64,000 nt of DNA, from positions 372,001 to 436,000 of the forward strand of contig JAFFSR010000227.1 in assembly GCA_017163975.1 (NCBI GenBank), written 5' to 3'. The notes below the pieces were generated by a model. That model had not been told where the DNA came from. It worked only from the letters and a program-made list of their open reading frames with translations, and made no database searches. Positions 12,086 to 23,786 of the stretch are shown one piece after another (positions within the stretch are counted from its first letter, which is position 1; the number at the start of each line of letters is the position of its first letter). This DNA is from Anastatus disparis. Its lineage: Eukaryota > Arthropoda > Insecta > Hymenoptera > Eupelmidae. The translations under genes and the position numbers were made by a program.

Positions 12086-13903
12086 ATCATGGCAACGTAA
12101 TGGAAACGAAAATTTAAAAAGTTTTTAAGAAATTATTAAAAATAAATTTATAATCAAAACAATATTTAATACATTATTTATTTATTTATTAAAAAATATT
12201 CATTTTTAATACGATAAAAGAAACAATTATGTACAAATGATACGCGATTTCCTAAATTTAAAAACTATTGAAAATTATAAAATTAACATTATTGTTGTCA
12301 ATTGTCTATAAATATAAATTTTTAATAGTTTATCTCATCAAATTTATTTAAGTTTTAAAATACTTTTTATAAAAATAATACTTTCATTTTCATCCTTTTA
12401 ACATTATCATCAATTAAATTTTTTATTAAACATACTGTCTAATAAATTCCGTACTAATAAGTAAGTCTGATGGAAAAACTTTACATAATAATTTTTAATA
12501 ACTTTTAAATAAGTTAAAAAATTATTTACAAAACTTCATGATATTTATAAACGGTAAATGACATGCTCATTTCTATTGAAGATAATTGATATGACTGAAA
12601 AAGTAGAATGCCCACGGATGTGTATAGAAAATATAAAAATGCAGGATATGCAATATGCAAAACTTAATTCTATTATTTAGAAATTTCCGAATTCTGGAAA
12701 ATGAAGTTTATATAAAGAAATAAAAGAAGAATTTTTACCTTAAGCAAGCAATATTTGATAAAATTAGTAAAAATTAAGAAATTTGTCATACATTCAATAA
12801 TATATACATATAACTTCTTTAGATTTGTAAAAAAAAACCATAGTAGTTATATATAATAGTGTATGATTGTTAAAAGAAACTAACGAGTTAGAAAATATTG
12901 TTCTATTTTATAAATCCATACTGTTGAACTGAATCTTTATAATAACTGCGCTCGGAATTTGATTAATCATATTTTTAATATTAAATAATATATTTATAAA
13001 CTAATTATAGAATTTTATATTCTTCAAGTAGTTACTAAATTTATACACTTTGTTTTTAGTTTATATACAAGTTATTGCATTTATATAAATATTAAGACTA
13101 GATAATTTTTATATTTGATGCGCTTTTTTATCTTAATTCAAAATTTGAACTGATGTATAAAAAAACATACAACTCTTAATTACGTAGTATAAAAATAAAA
13201 TTGCTAAGGTCATTGTTTCCGTTTTCATTCATTAAAAAATAAAATGAATAATTAAAATAGTGCGATCGATATCATCGTAGCTTTATTTAAGCAAATTTCT
13301 TAAAAATCGTTAAATTTAACCAGAGTTGAGGAATTATTTAAGCACAAAATTTTTTTAATACTTTTTTGTCTGAGTCTATCTATTATTAAAATTAATAAAA
13401 ATCTTTAGTTGTATAAACTTTTATATGAAAAAAATTAATCATTTGAAAAAGTAATCGAAATGTATTTTCGAATACTTTTGGATATTGAAAAAAGTATTAA
13501 AAAATAATTTTTTCGAACACTTTCTCATAGTAACTTTCTTCCAGGTAATTTCCTCTTCCTTTCATATTTTTTATATGTATATTAAAGTTTTTGATAGTTC
13601 TTATATTTTATGAATAATGTTTCTACAAAAATGAAATAAATATTTACGGGAAAAGGAGATTAAAACAAAGAAATTTACTTTGAAAAAGTATTAAAAAAAA
13701 ATTATTTTTGAATACTTTTTTAATTACTCAAAAGTATTCGAGAATACTTTTTCGAATTTTTTTTTTTTTTTAAATTGACGTATAAATAAAATTAAAGTCC
13801 ATATACAATTCAAAATTTTCATCAGTTTAAGCAAACAGAGAAAGTAAAAAAATTATTGAAAAATTTTGCGATTGAATACTTCCTCACCTCTGAATTCAAC
13901 TAA
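12086..13903. other. Intergenic AT-rich stretch between the smo copies
   Basis: No gene was recognised. Around 13430-13760 several near-repeats of a GAATACTTTTT / AAAAAGTATTC motif occur in both orientations, a local low-order inverted repeat of unknown meaning. Confidence 0.5.
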
Positions 13904-15216
13904 CTATGAGAGTATATCAGACCTCCGGATCAAACTTGAAAATAAGCTTTCAGATTTCAAAATATGGAAGGAAATAGAATTTTAGACATCATCACTCAAT
14001 TGTCAATTTAAACTAAAAATATAAATTTTTAATATTTTATCTTATCAATTTTATTTCAATATTTCCCTAGTCACAAGCATAAAAAAAATCACTAAAAAAG
14101 TTACTATATTTTCAAACATTTATAACTCTTTAGCAATGATAACTAGAAGCTCGAAACTTCTTATGAATTATAGCTGAACTCAAATCCTTTTAAAATAGTA
14201 GTTATTGTGTATTAAAATATTATTTTTTCTCAAAGCTATAACGTAATAAAAATTGGACTTAAATTTTCTTTTTAAAACATTAATTAATAATAAAAGCCGA
14301 AATTTGGTTTAATTTTTATTACGTTATAAAGAAAAGATATTTTGGTATACTGCAAGTGCTATTTCAAAAGAATTTAAGCTTAGCTTTCATTTAAAAAAAG
14401 TTTCAAGCTTATAACTATCATTGATAAAGAACTATAAGCATTTGAAAATCTAGTAACTTTTTTAGTACGCGCTTTTTGTATTTTTATACAAATAAAAATA
14501 ATATCTATCTAATATCTATCTAACGTTTTTTAGTAATTTTTAAAATTGCCTGTAACTAAGGAAATATTGCGTGTTTGCGTCTAGAATTCTCTTTCTTCGA
14601 TTAATTCCGATGGGCAAACCGTAAACCGAATTATGCCGAAAGCCACAAACGAAGCCGAAGACTGCCGATAAATACCGAAAACTAAGATCGAAAACGAAAA
14701 ACGAAAACTAAATTACCGAAAACAATAAAACCGAAGATCAATTTCCCGAAAGGTTAAAATCCCGAAAACCAATTTCCCGAAAGGTCAGTATCCCGAATAC
14801 CATTTTCACTAAAGGCTAAAAAATCGAAAGTATTTAAATCGTTTATTTGAAACGTATTTGTACTGAAAACTTTCGATATTTTAGCCTTCGTGAAAATGGT
14901 ATTCGGATACTACCTCGGAAATTCTCAGATTTTAACCTTTCGAAATTATCTTCGTTTTATTGTTTTCGTAATTTAGTTTTCTGATTTTTCGTTTTCTGTA
15001 TCTTAGTTTTCGGTATCATGGTTATCGGGATCTTAGTCTTTCGGCATTTCAGTTTTCTGTATGGTGGACTTTCGGCATAAAGGTTTTCTGGTTTTTGGTA
15101 TTCGGCGATTTGGCCCATCGGCAAATCGAACTACACTCCCTTTCGTACTTTGACATCTGAAAACTTATCCCAAAGTTTAAGCAAAATCCATTATTCGGAG
15201 GTCTGATACTCTCCTA
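13904..15216. mobile_element. 1.3 kb fold-back element carrying a nested fold-back
   Basis: The left terminus (GAGAGTATATCAGACCTCCG, then GATCAAAC and AAGCTTTCAGAT) is an imperfect reverse complement of the right terminus (ATCTGAAAACTTATCC, then TTCGGAGGTCTGATACTCTC). The arms continue inward with the paired text GTTACT...TTTAGCAATGATAACTAGAAG against its complement. The same family is present at 20021-20675. Flanks read CTAAC/TA on the left and TA/GTAAG on the right, so a TA target duplication is possible but unproven. The centre is occupied by a different palindrome (14602-15125). Confidence 0.75.
14602..15125. mobile_element. CCGAAA-rich nested palindrome
   Basis: The left end (TTCCGATGGGCAAACC) pairs with the right end (TTTGGCCCATCGGCAAA). 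Between them the left half repeats CCGAAA/CCCGAAAG units many times (ACCGAAAAC, CCCGAAAGGTTAAAA) and the right half carries the complementary TTTCGG units. The centre is near 14850. Its composition differs from both the host element and the surroundings, so it is probably a separate insertion inside the 13904-15216 element. Confidence 0.65.
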
Positions 15217-15475
15217 GTAAGTAAAGTAGTCCTTTTTATTGCAAAACGTTGCAATATACTTTCCTCTATCCATCTTAAACTTACAAGAAAAGTCCGCACC
15301 CTTTGGACTATATAGATCTCCCTAAATCTCTATGAAAATTGTATAAAATATTTTTTAGTACAGGAAAGTGAAAAACTTGTTTCAGTATTTTGCTTAGTAA
15401 AACTTTAAAAACTTATATATAGGTTGTTAAAAATTTTTAACATTGCAAATATATATCGTCGCTATAGAATAAAAA

Positions 15476-15645
15476 GGTCGCATTTCGGAAACCGGTTGAA
15501 AAAGGTCCATCTTACATACTACTGTTTTTTTTATCTGATTTAACTTGGCGTTTCTCATAAAATCAAGTTCTGCAGTTACATAGTAATTCCAACTTGAATC
15601 AGAGCAAAAAACAGGACCTTTTCAAGCTGCTTTCGAGATACGACC
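15476..15645. mobile_element. 170-bp imperfect palindrome
   Basis: The left arm begins GGTCGCATTTCGGAAACC and contains TTGAAAAAGGTCC. The right arm ends GGACCTTTTCAAGC...CGACC. The arms span about 75 bp each with mismatches (ATCTGATTTAACTTGG against CCAACTTGAATCAGAG). There is no coding capacity; it is probably a small MITE. Confidence 0.6.
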
Positions 15646-16181
15646 TTTGTTGATATTGAAAAGGTTAACATTTTTAACTATATCTAAGATTCTGGAATCT
15701 AATAAATTAAAAACTGAAAAATAAGTTTTAATTTTTCTAATTAGAAATTTTCTAATTTAAAAAGAAATCAGTGATCCAGAGAGTGCTTACTTTCCTTCTT
15801 AACTTTATTTGGTTAAATGATGTTTGAATAAAATTATTGATCTTAAACATAATTTAACTTTGAAAACATTGTAGCTTTTAAACGAATACATAGTAAGATG
15901 TTTAGTTTTTTCATTGCATAAAGTTTATCACAGACACTAGTGGATATATTATAAATGCTATGTCAATTAAGTTTAGTTAAGGATCTCAACAGAAAGAAGA
16001 AAAATATTTAAGTTGTCATAAATTCTTTAACTCAAACTTATGTCAGTGAAAATTAAACTTTCAACGGGTTAAAAATATAATAGTTGCGAGTTGGAATTAC
16101 AGAGTTTCGCAGTATTGCATTCGGAGCTTGTAATTGCAGTCTAATTAAAATTAATTGTCATTTATTATTTTATTATAAACG

Positions 16182-19100
16182 TTATCTAGTTTCTAAATCT
16201 GTATCTTTATCGATTACATCATTTTGTTTCTCCTCGCTGCTTGAATCTTCGTCACTGCTACTTTGTTTTGGAAATAAAAATAATTGTGGTAATAATTTTT
16301 CTGCATCTTTAAGAGCTAATGCTTCTTCATCCAAACCTGGACGTCTTTTCATATTTGGTACCATTGGTGCGGTATTTGAAGCCGCACCCATTGCAGATAT
16401 AGTAGATAAAAATTGTACACCTAGTTGACTTTCTTGAGAAGTTGTACTACTTCTCCTAAAATTTGTTATCATTTTATTGCCATTTCTTACTTTTTTACAA
16501 GTTTTAGATCTTCTTCCCGATCTTTCTGACAACTTTTTTCTTCTTTTATTATTACTTTTATTTACTCGACTACCCTTTATTTCACTTATGGAAACAGCAA
16601 ATTGTGAATCGCAAGAATTTCTTCTTGACTCACCAACTACTGATACTTGACGTAAACTGAAACTATATTGAGAATCCCCCGAATTTCTACGATTGCTTGA
16701 TTCCGGTTCATCAATTAATGCTCCTCTTCGTGTCAAAAAATTCGGTACAGCTGCGGCCCATGCTGAACTAACATCTTGTGAAGCTACAGAGTTAAAATCA
16801 ATATTCAAACCAACTGGATCTTCGTAAGTATTGTGAAAACTAATGGATAAGCGACCAGCATTGTCAAACATTTTTCTTTTTGCAAATGCTTGAGCTATGA
16901 CTTTGTGCTTCTTTAATTTAACTGGCTCTTCAGTTTCACGATTACAAATTCTGTAAAGATACATATTTAATGACATGCACATATTTTGTAGTAAAATAAT
17001 ACTTGGAAAAATTAATAGTACCTCCTGAGAAATCTTATCCATGTATCAACGGTTGAACCTGTCAAAACCCAAAATGACATAATTATACCAGCAAAGAAAT
17101 AAGCCAATAAATGAAACTGTAGTTTTGCAGCACTAGGTCTAGATGACATTTTGCAATCCGATACATCTGCATATTTTGATGTGATGGAACATCTAGAAAG
17201 TTATTAAAAAACATTAAGTCAAGTTTTTCGATAGTTAATATCTGAAAATACAAGAAAAAAATATCTTACATCATATATTCTCGGAAATTTTGTTTCCATT
17301 CCCAAGAGTGCTCAAAGTCGTAGACGTGACAATAAAATGTTGCAATAACAGCACAAAATGTGAAGACAGAAAACAATCCAATTCTAACTATATTCTCTCG
17401 TACTTTAGAACTGGCTTTTTCTGATATAAATTCTTGACTGATTATCTTGACACGAATCAAATGTATCAATCCTAGAATTAATTATTTTTATGTAACAACT
17501 GAAAAAATAATTTTAAAGATTCATATGGAACATTTATATTTTTACCTTTAAATAAAAAGTATTCCCCAATTAACAAAGCAATGATCACAGGTCCAAGAAC
17601 AAATAAAGCTCTAACAATGTGATTATTGTAGCCAACAAAACATATTCCTGTCATACTATTACCATCCACTTCTCCTAATGCCATTATTGTTACTGTTAAC
17701 ATTAATGGTACACACCATGCTAATAAATGATAATACGCTCCTTTTTTGTCAATTCTATTTTGAATGTTTCCAAGTGCTCTTTCTGAGAAGCTCATGCACC
17801 ATGTGTAAGAAAATATTACAAACCATATCATTGCTGCTATCAATGAATAATATATCAAAACAAAAACGACCACGCACGAAAGATTCTCGCCACTAAAATC
17901 ATCAAAAGAAGAAATTTTATAAATTTTATTAAGTCAAAAGAAATTTATTTCTCATAACATTACCTTGGTTCACTCATTCTTAGTGTATTATCTTTCCTGC
18001 AAACAATAGCTTCTCTACTTCTAAATGTGAATTGTGCAAGCCATCCAAAACACGAAACCATGAAACAATAATTAATGTAAAATATACATATTGCTGGATA
18101 CTTATTCGCACTTCTCCAATCGATTAAAAATGTTGTCTAAAATGAATAATTTAATTTTATAAATAAATAAAAAATATCCATGTTTTCTTTGAAATTTTTC
18201 ATCAAACTAAATGTTAAACTTGAACTAACCACAGTAAAAAGATTAAATGAACAACAAATTGTAACAGCCCAAGCTATGTACGAATGAATTTGTTCTCGTT
18301 CTTCTTGAGTATATAATGGATCATTACAAGGTGTTCCGCAACCTTCAACACCTTCAAATATAGCTAAAGCATTATCAGTAGACACTAATGGACGAAGACA
18401 TTTTCCAGTTAAATTAAATTTTATCTCTCTTACATCATTCTTACATAGTCGTGGAAATAATTTAGTATCGTCGCATTTAATGAAATTTGGCCATATCGTA
18501 TGATTGAAAATTATTCGACAAGGGCCAGTAACAATTTTACACATTTCATGAGATGGTAAATCCACCGTATCGTTTACGCATTTTGGCATAAATAAGGAAC
18601 ATAACAATGGTTGTACTACAGCCCAACATTTTGGAATATGTTTCAAACTTTGAAGAATATACAGCTTTTCCTTAAAAAATATAAATTAATAATTCAATCA
18701 TTTTTATAATCATATTTTTATTTTATTAGTATATATTATTTAAACCTTGACTTGGCTAAAATATTAATTATTCTTTTTATCAATAATTTTGTATTAATTC
18801 GATTAATATATATGAGAATTACACTATTTACAATAGTCACGATAAAAATTTTATAAAGTTTATTAAAAACTATTAATTTACCTTATATTAATTTACATAC
18901 TGATAATAGATAATAAATTTGAAAAAAAAATTTTAATGAGTCAGGAAACATTATGTATATGTTTATAAATTTTCATTAAAATATTTTGAAGAAATATTTA
19001 AAATTATAATAAAATACATAAAGCAAAAAAAATAGGTATAACTGGATAATAAAACTATAGAAAGTCAAAATTTACGAAAATTCAATGTAATTATTAATTT

Positions 19101-21155
19101 TTAATTCTAACAGCGATGACTGTATACATTTCTCCAAAACCAGCACGTACGTTGCATCCAACCAATCGCACGCTGCGGTGTATCCCCCACCAATCACATA
19201 ATAAGCCCAATTTGACCGAAAGTTTTGTCAGTTCTGCTTTCCGAATTCTCAATTATAATTAAACATTCAGAATTTTTTTTGTAAACTTTGATTTCATAGT
19301 ATTTGTGTTCATACATTCTCATACTGCACTGAAAGACTTAGAGAGTTGTATTCACTCCCTATCGGCGTAAATCCAACTCTCAGTAGGGGAGTAGAGAGGT
19401 AGGAGTTACATTAACGCTGCCTTGGAGAGTAGAAGATACTCCCCAACTTTTAAAGTATGATTTACTTGCGATTCGCGATGTAAACACAAGTATTTTAGTT
19501 TAGGAAATTATGCAAAATGTAAGTTTACGAGCGGAATTTGTATTTAATGTATTTACAAAACTATATTGAGAAATAATTGTAAAAAGTAACCTACAAACAA
19601 GCAATATATTAATTGTTTATAGGTTGTTATTCCTAATATAAGCCCCTGAAATTAAAGGTTAGGATTTTTTAATCACGCAAAATTTTATGTAGTATAGTTT
19701 AATTAATAGTCTTAAATAAAGATTCTACTTGTAGTGTTACGTCATGTAAACTTTTCTAAGCTAAAATAATTGAGCTCACATCGTTGATTTCAAGTAAATC
19801 ATACTTTAAAAGTTGGGGAGTATCTTCTACTCTCCAAGGCAGCGTTAATGTAACTCCTACCCCTCTACTCCTCTATTGAGAGTTGGATTTACGCCGATAG
19901 GGAGTGAATACAACTCTCTAAGTCTTTCAGTGTGCAAATATTACGAATTTAAAAAAAGCATCCTCTGGTTTAGGCAAACTAATTAAAAAAAGAATCCTAT
20001 TTTATAATTATTGGATCTAACTAGGAGAGTGTCACACCTCCGGATCACGGATTTTGCTCAAACTTCGGGATAAGTTTTCAGATGATAAAATATGAAAAAA
20101 GCTAAAGTTATAGTCATAAATACTCAATATTTCCCTAGTTACAGGCAATTAAAGAAAATCACTAAAAAAGTTACTAGATTTTTAAATGCATATAGTTCTT
20201 TAGCGTCGATAGCTACAAGCTTGAAACTTTTTTTAAATTAAAGCTGAGCTCAAATCCTTTCGAAACAGTAGTTACAGCATATCAAAATATTATTTTTTCC
20301 CAAAGTCAGAGCGTAATAAGGATTGGACCTAATTTCAGCTTTTATTATTAATTTGTTTTTAAAAGAAAAATCAGGTCCACTGTTTATCACGCTCTAACTT
20401 TGGGAAAAATAATATTTTGACATGCTATAACTACTAATTCGAAAGGATTTGAGCTCAGCTTTAATTTAAAAAAAGTTTCAAGCTTGTAGCTATCGACGCT
20501 AAAGAACTATATGCGTTTAAAAATCTAGTAACTTTTTTAGTGGTTTTCTTTAATTGCCTGTAACTAGGGAAATATTGAGTATTTATGACTTTAGCTTTTT
20601 CCATATTTTATCATCTGAAAACTTATCCCGAAGTTTGAGCAAAATCCGTGATCCGGAGGTGTGACACTCTCCTAGTAAGTCAAACATAATATTTAAATTT
20701 TCTATAAAAATTAATAATTCTTATTTTTTTATTTATTAGTAAATTTTACTTACTAAATAAAAATATTGTTACTAGAAAGGTAAAAAATTGTATATAATAG
20801 TAAAAAATGATAGTTAAATTTTGAAGGTAATAAAAAAATAAAATCTTACTTTAATCATTTCTTGAGTAGTATATTCTGGAATGAGGTCTAAGGTTGTCGT
20901 TTTGTAGGGAAGTTTTGTACCCATACAAGTTGCATTGCTCATTTGTATACATTTTGCTGGTCTCTTGCAATGTACATAATCTACTGGTAAATCACCAAGT
21001 GAATACCTGTCCAGCAGGTAATTTGAATCCTTAATTCTATGGCGCGGGTTCACATCAGTCCATGTTTCATTATCATTATTGTTAATCAAATTTCCCCGAT
21101 CTGATTCCAATCTCGCAAATGGCGCGAAAATTATTAGCACTAATAATATCATCAT
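16182..21155 (-). CDS. smo: Smoothened, copy 2 (tandem duplicate with shortened tail)
   Basis: Seven coding exons on the minus strand: 21155-20850, 18670-18230, 18136-17964, 17892-17546, 17471-17270, 17192-17022 and 16950-16182, giving 2409 nt or 802 aa. Exons 2-6 match copy 1 exactly in length (441, 173, 347, 202 and 171 nt) and phase, with no stop or frameshift. The Cys-rich domain, VCRKDNTLRMSEP and all seven membrane segments are kept. Differences are: the TM7-end motif reads FWVLTGSTVDTW (L533 where copy 1 has W534); the second PKA/CK1-type cluster is degraded to RQVSVVGES; and the protein ends in DLETR, about 180 aa short of copy 1, with AATAAA 16-21 nt past the stop. The donor of the leader exon follows an ATG, so transcripts could also start one codon earlier in frame. 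The coding exons look intact, so this is more likely a working paralogue than a pseudogene, but that is inference. Confidence 0.94.
19327..19932. mobile_element. 606-bp fold-back element in a smo copy 2 intron
   Basis: The termini are exact inverses: CACTGAAAGACTTAGAGAGT on the left and its complement on the right. Arms of about 140 bp are nearly perfect (TTGTATTCACTCCCTAT, CGGCGTAAATCCAACTCTCA, GGAGAGTAGAAGATACTCCC). The centre is unpaired AT-rich sequence. The target duplication is not clear. It lies between coding exons 1 and 2 and is absent from copy 1. Confidence 0.85.
20021..20675. mobile_element. 655-bp near-complete palindrome in the same smo copy 2 intron
   Basis: The termini CTAGGAGAGTGTCACACCTC and its complement enclose arms of roughly 310 bp that pair almost throughout, including GATAAGTTTTCAGATGATAA, CACTAAAAAAGTTACTAG and TTTCAAGC/GCTTGAAA. 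It is the same family as 13904-15216. Transcribed as part of the smo intron, it would form one very long hairpin. Confidence 0.88.
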
Positions 21156-22191
21156 CTAAGCATGAAAACGAAAATTTTTTTTTTATTTTTACCTTTACCA
21201 TTATGTAATTATTATGTTAGTGTGATATGACCAAATTTTTCTATGCCATTTAGACATCAAAAAATTAAAAAGAAGTAATGATTTTAATTATTTTAAGTTT
21301 TATAATAAATATTCGATTTCATTAATACTGTTGAATTTTACAAAAATAATCAAGTTTTTACATTCGATATTGTTTTAAAACCTCAAGTTATCTTACTTTT
21401 TTCTAGAAAATATTTTCATCTGATTGGAAAATTTTTATTGTATGAATTTTCAGTAAGATTAGAAATTTCATCCATCTGGCATTTCAACAATTAACAAAAC
21501 ATATATGTGTACGTAAAAGTATATATGTTGGCACATTTTCACGTGCTCCTCTTATTTCTGCAGTAACTCGCAGTTTCAAATTTTAAGGAAATAGTATCTT
21601 TATCATTTAATTTCAAATAATTTTTAGAAAATTTATTTTACGAGCATTTAAAAATCAAAACACATCCAAAAAAATCTCGAGAATTTTCTAAGTTATTCCG
21701 AATGGCTTCTAAAAAATTTCTAAAATCTGGCTTTTTCTATTCTACAGCAGCCTAAAATAATACATTGTATTTACCGCGATCTTCATGAAATACAAACACA
21801 TTGAAAAAACCTTGAGGATCAGGTAGCTTACTCGGAATTTCACTTAAAAATATTCGAAAAACTCGCTTTTTCTATTCAACACTTACTCCAAAATAAAACA
21901 TGATATTTTTTTTTAACTTATTCATTTATTTCTGTCAAGTTGTATAATTAAAAATTAAAATAATTTTATTAAAAATTTAATATAATATATTAATAAGAAA
22001 AAATAAATTATCTTCTGCTACATGCGCACCTGTTACATTTAATCTGATGAAAACCGACTGATTTCGTTTGAAATAAATAATTTATAATTAAATTTTATTC
22101 AGTATTAAAATGAAAAATTAAACTTTTATGGGATTAAATGAGCTATTAAATAATATTTTTTTAAAAATTTAAATAAAACAAAAAATCTTAC

Positions 22192-22875
22192 CATTTTTTG
22201 TCAACAGTCTTTTTTTATCCTCTCTCCTTTGACTTTATTTTTTCCGAGAAATTGAATAATCTTGTAGATGTTATTTGTTCGAGCTTAAATTTAATTAAAT
22301 ATTCGTTGTCATTATTTGCGCAATTTCTTATACATTGTAAATAATAAATAAAATTAAATATTTTCATTGAAATTTAAAAATAATAAAAAAATAAATCCTT
22401 ATTTTTGAGTTTAAATAAAACGTATTACATGCTTATTCGAGCTCGTAGAAAGTTATACTGGCGACGCTGCATCCCTCGGTAATCTTAGAGACGCTTAAAG
22501 AAACGAACGCAAGTCTGGCAGGTCAGGACCATATAGCCTGCCGACCACCCATGGTGAAGCATTGCTGTCTTTTATCTTTTTCTTCTTTTTCTTCGCCTCT
22601 TCTTTCTTTGCCTTCTCCTTCCTCTTTAATACATTCTTAGACTTTCTCTCTTTTCTTTTTCTCCTCCCTCGCATAAAAGTAGCGAGCAATAGCGGCCCGG
22701 CCCTCCTCATCTTATTTTCAAAAGGTTTCAATGACTGAGGATCGGTTCGGTGAGCTTGGATTTTTACTTTTTTTTCAATTTCTCATTTTTCTCATCAAAC
22801 AGAAACATGCACAAATTAAGGAAATAGTATCGAAAAAATTTTTACTCATAGATGTCACTAGTATTGCCATTTTAA
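22192..22875 (-). promoter_or_regulatory. 5' leader exon and promoter-proximal region of smo copy 2
   Basis: The donor (AAAAATG then GTAAGA) ends the leader exon at 22192. Position 22457-22558 matches the copy 1 leader (CTGGCGACGCTGCAT, GTAATCTTAGAGAC, CACCCATGGTGAA), and the purine-rich sense-strand tract follows at 22560-22670. Between 22260 and 22440 lies extra AT-rich sequence not obvious in copy 1. Small plus-strand or minus-strand reading frames here are by-products of the tract, not genes. Confidence 0.55.
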
Positions 22876-23786
22876 TTAGACTGACATTGTTATTAAAAAT
22901 ACAAGCAATTAGTTAAAACTTTATCGCATGTTGCTTTAAACGTTATTGGCTTTTCGCAAATGCATACGGATTAACTTAAATTGAAAAAAAAATAGCAATT
23001 ATATCTATGTTTAATATAAAAGAGGAAAATTTATTGATCTAAACGAGGCAAATTGGTACTGGAATTATTTATATCAGGCCAATATTCCGTCAGCACAACT
23101 GGCTTCCCTTTTCAGGATGACTCTACCTGAAAATCAACAACAATACAAAAAAACATAAATAACTCAGTAAATAAATATAGCAAAGTTTTCTTATTTTTTC
23201 AGCAGAATTTTCATTTTCTATTTGTTTAAAGTATACAATTTTTTATAATCTAAATTTAATAAACTTTTTATAACTTTTTATGATTTAATTAATTGTAAAT
23301 TCCAATTCTGAATGTTACTTATTACGTTAATATTACGTATGCAATATTAAAATCGTTAGAATTAACTCGGTCCATTTGCAATGAAAAACTTGGCTAATCT
23401 CGAACTGTTTTTTCCTCTACTTAATATCATTAAAATATGTTTAAAACTTTTATTTCGTCCCATTAGAATAAAAAATCTATTTTTTTAATAATAACGTTTA
23501 GAAAAATTATTGTATTTAAAACTTTTCTTTTACATTAAAATATTCGAAAATTTAGTTTACAATTTCATTGAGATTGTAAAAATAAAAAAAATTTTCAACA
23601 AAGTTGAAATAACACAAGAATTACTTTGCTTTGTCGGTAATTTAGCAATATTCGTTTTTGCGCAGTTTGACTCGTATAGCGGCAGGGTTGGTTCAGCAAA
23701 AGTCTACGCTCACAGGGGGGCTGCTCTAGAAAATTGCACAACTCTGTATCACAGAGACAGAAGATATGAAATCAATGTAGCAGCGC
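22876..23786. other. Intergenic stretch between smo copy 2 and the THAP gene
   Basis: AT-rich with a G/C-richer patch at 23655-23790. No exon, RNA gene or named motif was recognised. The two flanking genes are transcribed away from each other, so promoters for both could lie here. Confidence 0.45.

Noticed and set aside
16084..16428. Plus-strand reading frame opposite the smo copy 2 tail
   Set aside because: It begins with a non-ATG codon and runs antisense to a confidently identified exon; no domain content.
17040..17110. Smo copy 2 Trp to Leu read as the activating human SMO W535L change
   Set aside because: The alignment S-T/F-W-V-W puts the changed residue two positions after the W535 equivalent, which is retained. 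Only a neighbouring change is claimed.
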